Below, piece after piece: positions 58,641 to 64,000 of a stretch of 64,000 nucleotides of DNA. Origin of the DNA: Filimonas lacunae (lineage in GTDB: Bacteria > Bacteroidota > Bacteroidia > Chitinophagales > Chitinophagaceae); NCBI RefSeq assembly GCF_002355595.1, contig NZ_AP017422.1, positions 4,154,001 to 4,218,000 of the forward strand, read 5' to 3'. The notes under the pieces were generated by a model. That model did not search any database. It saw only the letters and a program-made list of their open reading frames with translations, and was not told where the DNA came from. The position numbers and the translations under genes are program-made. Position 1 is the stretch's first letter. The number at the start of each line of letters is the position of its first letter.

Positions 58641-61247
58641 CTATTGTAAGGTGATGGCCAGCTTCTGCAAAGCCGCATCGGCAGAAGAGCCGCCATACAG
58701 CAACTCATACTTCCCCGGCTTCACTTGCATGCCCTGACTTTCTGTATCAAAAAACTCAAACGCCGCCTTACCTAATTCAATACTTACCTGCTGCGTTTTG
58801 CCGGCAGTAATACCCACCCGTTTAAACCCACGCAACGTTTTAATAGGGCCGGCCGCATCCTGCAGGTTTTTAATATACACCTGCACTACTTCATCGCCAT
58901 TGCGTGTGCCTGCGTTGGTTACAGGTATTTGAATGGTTACGACATCCCCCGCTTTGACAGTGGCCTTATTTAATTGAGCTTTGCCATACGTGAAACGTGT
59001 GTAACTTAAACCATAACCAAAAGGATATACAGGTTTACCTTTGAAATAACGGTAGGTTCTGCCCTTGGCCATTTCGTAATCTTCAAAATCGGGCAGGTCG
59101 TTGATGGTAGCGTAAAAGGTCAATGGCAAACGTCCGGCGGGGTTATAATCGCCAAACAACACATCCGCCACAGCCGTGCCGCCTTGCTGGCCGGGATACC
59201 AGGCTTCTATAACACCATCCAGATGCTGGCTTTCCCAGGGCAAGGCCATAGTACTACCGGAGCACAATACAAATATCACAGGCTTGCCCGTGGCTTTCAA
59301 TGCCTTTAATAGTTTCTTTTGTGCCTGTGGCAGTTCTATATCGGTGCGATCCCCTCTTTTAAAACCTGGTAAGTCCACACTCATTTCCTCTCCTTCCAGT
59401 GCAGCCGAAATACCTCCTGCAAACACAATAGCATCTGCATCTTTTACGCGGGCAGCTACCTGTTCCGGCGCTACGGCTTTATTCACGCCCATATCAAATT
59501 GTAGTGTAGCGCTGCCAGCGCTTTGAAAGTATTCTATTTGTAATTGATACGTTTTTCCTTTTTCGGTTTGCAGGCGATAGGTTTTGCGTGGCTGCTTGCC
59601 TATGTTCCAGTATGCCAGCACCTCTTGTCCGTTTACACGAATGCGGTAGCCATCATCTGCTGCAATTTTCAACAGCAACTCTTCACTGGCCGGTGCGGTA
59701 AACACCGTTTCAAAACGGGCGGAGAAATCGGTAAGATTTACACCTGGTGCAAACACCGTATTACCACCTGCATCATAGTTAAAAGGTTTGGCCACCTGGT
59801 CAGTAGCAGCTACGGCGCCGGTAAAATCGCGGGTGTTCCAGAAGCTGGCTTTAAACCCGGGCTTGCCTTCAAAACTACCTGCTCCCATATAACTGTTAAA
59901 CACAGTATCACTCACCAGTTCACATCCTTTTTCATATACTACTGCATTACTGCCCAGCTTTGCTTGAATACCTTCCAGTATGGTAACCGTGCGCGAAGGA
60001 AAGCCATTGTAATTGGCCCATTGCATCACGGAATCACTGGCATTAGGCCCCACCACCGCCAGCTTTTTAATGGACTTGCTGAGCGGCAACGTATTGTTTT
60101 TGTTGCTGAGTAACACGATGCTTTTGCGCGCCATGTCCAGCGCCTGCTGCACATGTTCTTTACTCTCCACTACAGAATAAGGTATTTTACTCCACGACAC
60201 CAGCGAATCGTTATCCAGCATGCCCAACTGTATGCGGGCGCGCAGCAAACGAAGCACTGATTTATCAATATCCGATTCTCTGATCAATCCCTCCTTCACT
60301 GCTTTTTCCAATGCCGCATATGAACCATCGCAAGCCAGATCGGTACCAGACAATACGGCATCGGAAGAAGCCGCTTCAGCTGTAGCATGGGTTTCGTGTT
60401 TGCCTTTGGCGTAGAAATCGCGGATAGCACCACAGTCGGAAACGATTACATTATCAAAGCCCCATTGCTCGCGTAATATTTTTACCAGCAGCTGTTTGTT
60501 TGAGCAGCAGGGTTCTCCTTCAAAACGATTGTAAGCACACATCACTTCTTTTACATCCGCTTCTGTTACCAGTGCTTTGAATGCAGGCAGATAGGTTTCC
60601 CATAAATCGCGCTGCGAAATATTTTTAGCATCAAAACTATGGCGGCTCCATTCCGGGCCACTATGCACCGCATAATGCTTGGCGCAGGCATGCGTTTTAT
60701 CGTATTTACCCAAACCGGTTCCCTGCAAACCCTTTACCACCATGCACCCCATAGAAGCGGTTAAAAAAGGATCTTCGCCATAGGTTTCCATACCACGGCC
60801 CCAGCGTGGATCTCTGAATATATTAATGTTGGGCGTCCAGAAAGTTAAGCCCTGGTATCTTTTAAACTGGTTATTGCGCACAAACTCATGATGCTTGGCA
60901 CGGGCTTCATCACTGATCATGCTATAAGTAGTATATACAGCAGCAGTGTCGAAGGTAGCAGCCAGTCCTATCGTTTGCGGAAAAACCGTGGCTTTACCCG
61001 CACGGGCCACACCATGCAAGGCTTCATTCCACCAGTCAGTAGCAGGAATACCCAACCGTTCTATGGCAGGCGACCCGTTCATTGTCTGGCTGATCTTTTC
61101 GGTTAAAGTCATTCTGCCTAACAAATCACGGGCGCGTTCCTCTGCCGGAAGGTTTGGGTTTTGATAGGGCAGGTTTTGCGCCTGCAGGTGGTTACACGCC
61201 AGCAGCACTATAACACTTCCAATAGCCTTTCTCCATAATAGCATCAT
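58641..61247 (-). CDS. GH3 family glycosidase with PA14 domain
   Basis: 868 residues from the ATG at 61247. Signal peptide ending NHLQAQ. GH3 N-terminal TIM barrel (about 30-330) with the catalytic Asp in IVSDCGAI, near residue 271; the (alpha/beta) sandwich follows, interrupted by a PA14 domain (about 440-590; GFKASFWNTRDFTG), then a fibronectin-like C-terminal domain. The sequence resembles beta-xylosidases or arabinosidases of Bacteroidota; beta-glucosidase activity is an alternative. Secreted to the periplasm. Neighbour: a T9SS-secreted pectin methylesterase. Confidence 0.88.
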   Translation of the reverse strand: MMLLWRKAIGSVIVLLACNHLQAQNLPYQNPNLPAEERARDLLGRMTLTEKISQTMNGSPAIERLGIPATDWWNEALHGVARAGKATVFPQTIGLAATFDTAAVYTTYSMISDEARAKHHEFVRNNQFKRYQGLTFWTPNINIFRDPRWGRGMETYGEDPFLTASMGCMVVKGLQGTGLGKYDKTHACAKHYAVHSGPEWSRHSFDAKNISQRDLWETYLPAFKALVTEADVKEVMCAYNRFEGEPCCSNKQLLVKILREQWGFDNVIVSDCGAIRDFYAKGKHETHATAEAASSDAVLSGTDLACDGSYAALEKAVKEGLIRESDIDKSVLRLLRARIQLGMLDNDSLVSWSKIPYSVVESKEHVQQALDMARKSIVLLSNKNNTLPLSKSIKKLAVVGPNASDSVMQWANYNGFPSRTVTILEGIQAKLGSNAVVYEKGCELVSDTVFNSYMGAGSFEGKPGFKASFWNTRDFTGAVAATDQVAKPFNYDAGGNTVFAPGVNLTDFSARFETVFTAPASEELLLKIAADDGYRIRVNGQEVLAYWNIGKQPRKTYRLQTEKGKTYQLQIEYFQSAGSATLQFDMGVNKAVAPEQVAARVKDADAIVFAGGISAALEGEEMSVDLPGFKRGDRTDIELPQAQKKLLKALKATGKPVIFVLCSGSTMALPWESQHLDGVIEAWYPGQQGGTAVADVLFGDYNPAGRLPLTFYATINDLPDFEDYEMAKGRTYRYFKGKPVYPFGYGLSYTRFTYGKAQLNKATVKAGDVVTIQIPVTNAGTRNGDEVVQVYIKNLQDAAGPIKTLRGFKRVGITAGKTQQVSIELGKAAFEFFDTESQGMQVKPGKYELLYGGSSADAALQKLAITLQ

Positions 61248-61322
61248 CGTTCTATATTTTTTTCCATTACCAGTTACCAACAACAACCTTTACCCATCAA
61301 CAGTCTCTCCTGGCAACATTTT

Positions 61323-64000
61323 CTATTTTAATATTACTATTTTTTGTGTAAAGTGTCTTTCCCCATTGGTTACTAATACATAATAAATACCCGGAACATA
61401 CCGGTACACCGGAATACGCTCCAGCTGATTATTGGCCCTGGCAGCATATAGCAATATGCCCCTGCTGTTAAACAATTGAATCACCGCGTTTTTATTGAGT
61501 TTGGAAAACCGCACATACAGCCAGTCTTTCACCGGGTTAGGATACACTTCTATCTTATCCGGTTCATGAGCGGGTTCTTTACAAGCTCCCGGTTTATCGC
61601 CATGCGCCAGGTGCGCTTTTACCGCCTGCGGTGCTACACAAAGCGTTTGCCCGCAATGGCATAACTGCACTTTTTCGTTTTTAAAACCACAGCGCACATC
61701 AGTGGTGGTGATAGTGATGGAATCGGTAGCCTTGCATCCATTCACATCTGTTATAGTAACAGAATAAGTACCCGCCTGTGTAACATTTAAGGTATCGGCC
61801 ACCGCACCGTTGCTCCATGTATAGGCATAAGGCGCAGCACCGGTAACTAATGCACGCAGGGTCACCGCCCCTGTTCCATAGCCCTGGTAAATGGTATTGG
61901 TTACGGTAGAGTCATATACAGAAGCCACATCCGGTATCACCACTGCTACCTGTGTGCAGCTGATACGCCGGTTGGCCACATAAAAAACACCTGCACTATC
62001 CCACCCTGTTGCAGTGGCTTTATAAGGATCGTTCACCGTTCCGTTTCCACTCACAGTAGCCTTCCTTTGCTGCCATCCCTGGTTATACCGGAACATGTTC
62101 ACCGGTTCGTCCGGCGCAAACGTGCTGCCCTGCTGTGTAGTAATCCAGCTCAATGTAGCGCTGATGTTAGCGCCCGCAGCCCACTGAATACCCCATTGTT
62201 TTTGCACAGCTGCTGTAGTATCTGTTAACAGGTAATCTATAGTATCCTGTACCGTAACCACGCATTCACCGGCTGTGCCGCTGTTGGTAAGTATGATGGG
62301 CGTATAATACTGGCTGCCGGTGCTTACGGGATAAGTGACTGCACTGCTGCCCACATAACGCTGCATTGCGCCATTGCCACTTACCACAAAAAAGCGGGGT
62401 AATATTTCAAACATGTTTATCGCTTTACTGGCATCTACCTTACCCGAATCGCTGATGAACAATTGCACCTTGCCTTCATTGCTGCCAGGCGTCGTGCTTA
62501 CTGCACGAAACTGTGTACCTGTTTTCAACAATCCCGACACCTGCAATGTAATACTGCTGTTGGGGGCTGTAGCGTTGGGCACCAATCCGGACAATGTGGT
62601 GCTGCCGCTTAAATCCAGCACACCGGCTATAGCATAGGTATAATTACCAAAAGAAGCAGCGGTGTTAGTGCCAGCAGTGCTATGTAAAGCCGCCGCTTTT
62701 ACCGTATAACCTTTAGCGATATGAATAGTTACTTTATTATTACCATAATCCGTAGCAGAAGCACTGCCATACCAACCCTGCAAATTACCACTTAACACCA
62801 GGTTGGCTTTAATGCGGGCAGTGATGGCCTGCACGCCTGTTAATGCGCGTATGGAAGCAAAGTTATAGATACCGTCTCCGGCAATAGTGTACTCCCCATT
62901 GGTGCCATCCAGTTCCAGCGTTATCTTATTCACGCTGGCATCTGTACCGCCAAATATCCCGGCGTTGTTTACATCTCCTTTGATACGCAGGTTTCTGCCA
63001 GTGCCATCTGTGGTAAAAACACCACCGGAGTCAATAGTCAGATTATTGATACCTACCAGCGCATTCAACCGGATGGTATCCCCTGTTGCAATGGTTACAT
63101 TACCCGAAGCACTGGTGCCCAATGCCACCGAATCCCAGGTACGTGTGCTGCTGTTATACTTTTCCCAAACACTCACACTACCTGTGTTATTAGTCCATAC
63201 ACCCGAAGCCCGCGAACGGAAATCTCCATTCAAAGGCACACTGGGGTCAATCTTTGCATAATAGCTGCGTGTAGCCGCGTAGCCCGCTTTGGAAGCCTGC
63301 ACATAATAGTAATACACCGTGCCTCTGGCAGGTAACGAATCTTTGGTGCTAAAGGCTACTACTGAATCGGCCACACCAGATAGGGTTTGCACTTTGGTAA
63401 AATGAATGCTGTCACTGCTTCTGTATACATCATAGGTTACCTCTGCCACCGGCCAGCACAGGTTCCAGCTGATCACCGTAGCATTGCTGATGCGTTGTGC
63501 ACGAAAATTGGCCACACTCAGCTCGGCAGTTACCGGGCCATTAATAGCCGGGAATGCAGTGTAAGGGTTCCAGCTGCCAAACAGGTTGGTATTGTTGTAA
63601 AAAGCTGCGGCTTCACTATCGCTCAATTGCTTAGACCAGCTAATGCGTTTGCTTACATCTACCGGGCCGCCGCTAAAGTTGCGGGTTTTGTATTCGCGGT
63701 AAAACACATTGGCGGTATCTATATTCCAGCTGCTCCAGCCCACAGGTTGTATAGAAGTGCCCATACGGGTGTTAAGAAAAGCTGTTTTAGGTTGGTTTTG
63801 CCAGGGACGGCCCAGGGTGTAACTGGTGATGCCCCTGTTTTGCGTAAGCAGACAATCGCGAAATACTTCGCCATAATTCACTGCTGCTGAGGTGGCAGCC
63901 GCCGTAACAAAACCTCCCGCACTGCCATCTACCCTGTCTCTCGGAAAAATGATACAGGAATCCATCACCAGTGTGCTGGAGCCAAAGATAAAATCGGTAT
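61323..64000 (-). CDS. T9SS-secreted pectin methylesterase, C-terminal part (cut by window)
   Basis: At least 892 codons; the frame continues past the window edge. Near the edge TDFIFGSSTLVMDSC matches the CE8 catalytic DFIFG with its Asp, and LGRPWQNQPKTAF gives the conserved Arg; FYREY and WSKQLSDSEAAAFY close the esterase. An FN3 domain (about 145-240), a long beta-rich unknown part, an Ig/SprB-like segment (YTWSNGAVADTLNVT), a Cys-rich VQLCHCGQTLCVA-type stretch and a type A T9SS tail (VYPNPVKDWLYVRFSK) follow. It removes methyl esters from pectin, helping the GH3 neighbour use plant cell wall. Confidence 0.88.
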   Translation of the reverse strand, partial: TDFIFGSSTLVMDSCIIFPRDRVDGSAGGFVTAAATSAAVNYGEVFRDCLLTQNRGITSYTLGRPWQNQPKTAFLNTRMGTSIQPVGWSSWNIDTANVFYREYKTRNFSGGPVDVSKRISWSKQLSDSEAAAFYNNTNLFGSWNPYTAFPAINGPVTAELSVANFRAQRISNATVISWNLCWPVAEVTYDVYRSSDSIHFTKVQTLSGVADSVVAFSTKDSLPARGTVYYYYVQASKAGYAATRSYYAKIDPSVPLNGDFRSRASGVWTNNTGSVSVWEKYNSSTRTWDSVALGTSASGNVTIATGDTIRLNALVGINNLTIDSGGVFTTDGTGRNLRIKGDVNNAGIFGGTDASVNKITLELDGTNGEYTIAGDGIYNFASIRALTGVQAITARIKANLVLSGNLQGWYGSASATDYGNNKVTIHIAKGYTVKAAALHSTAGTNTAASFGNYTYAIAGVLDLSGSTTLSGLVPNATAPNSSITLQVSGLLKTGTQFRAVSTTPGSNEGKVQLFISDSGKVDASKAINMFEILPRFFVVSGNGAMQRYVGSSAVTYPVSTGSQYYTPIILTNSGTAGECVVTVQDTIDYLLTDTTAAVQKQWGIQWAAGANISATLSWITTQQGSTFAPDEPVNMFRYNQGWQQRKATVSGNGTVNDPYKATATGWDSAGVFYVANRRISCTQVAVVIPDVASVYDSTVTNTIYQGYGTGAVTLRALVTGAAPYAYTWSNGAVADTLNVTQAGTYSVTITDVNGCKATDSITITTTDVRCGFKNEKVQLCHCGQTLCVAPQAVKAHLAHGDKPGACKEPAHEPDKIEVYPNPVKDWLYVRFSKLNKNAVIQLFNSRGILLYAARANNQLERIPVYRYVPGIYYVLVTNGERHFTQKIVILK

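Noticed and set aside
1-64000. CRISPR array, insertion sequence or rRNA
   Set aside because: No regularly spaced repeats of array length, no transposase frame and no rRNA-like sequence were found.

Overview
This window comes from a bacterium of the phylum Bacteroidota, most likely family Chitinophagaceae (Chitinophaga, Filimonas or Niastella type). The grounds are: a PorV-type type IX secretion (T9SS) channel; two kinds of T9SS sorting tail plus a CHU_C-type gliding-motility tail; an outer-membrane barrel with a carboxypeptidase-like N-terminal domain; many lipoproteins; abundant AraC, Lrp and XRE regulators; and several promoters with the Bacteroidota -7 box TAnnTTTG. Assignment below phylum is inference from gene style.

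Bases 1-8645 are the right end of an integrative element inserted at the 3' end of a tRNA-Leu(CAG) gene (8646-8729, minus strand). A tyrosine recombinase (7110-8204) reads away from the tRNA. Phased GAGTGTCA repeats between it and the tRNA look like recombinase or excisionase arm sites, and a small excisionase-like protein (6791-7039) faces the recombinase. Inside are a free-standing histidine kinase, a nucleotidyltransferase-HEPN-like protein, a zinc-ribbon protein and a run of unrecognised small proteins, several preceded by related palindromes (GGTATC and GTTTACCG families). At the AT-rich left edge lies the start of a PLD-domain helicase-type gene, cut by the window, with its own XRE regulator; this resembles defence cargo.

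Bases 8646-16800 are chromosomal: two nearly identical tRNA-Leu genes in inverted orientation, a chloroperoxidase-type hydrolase, an AraC regulator with a divergent SDR, a Dabb protein, a YcaQ-type DNA glycosylase, and an Lrp regulator divergent from a cysteine synthase. Bases 16800-30300 hold a probable secreted or injected nuclease with a broken neighbour, a second pseudogene, lipoproteins, a BtuG-like beta-propeller lipoprotein under a cobalamin riboswitch, a LysR/quinone-reductase locus, an EamA exporter with an Lrp regulator, and gene fragments.

Bases 30300-43900 contain two small proteins built from a domain normally fused to larger regulators, an ECF sigma factor sharing an upstream motif with one of them, single-domain response regulators, ferritin-like and YciF-like proteins, a glycosyltransferase overlapping a GH1-type glycosidase, an HxlR/flavodoxin-reductase pair, and a cluster of two paralogous HMA-like/AraC regulators around an outer-membrane barrel, a cupin and a fasciclin protein.

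Bases 43900-64000 are mostly cell-envelope and secretion genes: S1/P1 nuclease, a TonB-receptor-like barrel, a second Omp85-like barrel, a ThuA lipoprotein, a T9SS gene set (cargo, PorV, cargo) divergent from a TPR-LuxR regulator, then a GH3 glycosidase and the C-terminal part of a T9SS-secreted pectin methylesterase. The last two suggest plant cell-wall degradation. No insertion sequence, rRNA or CRISPR array was seen.
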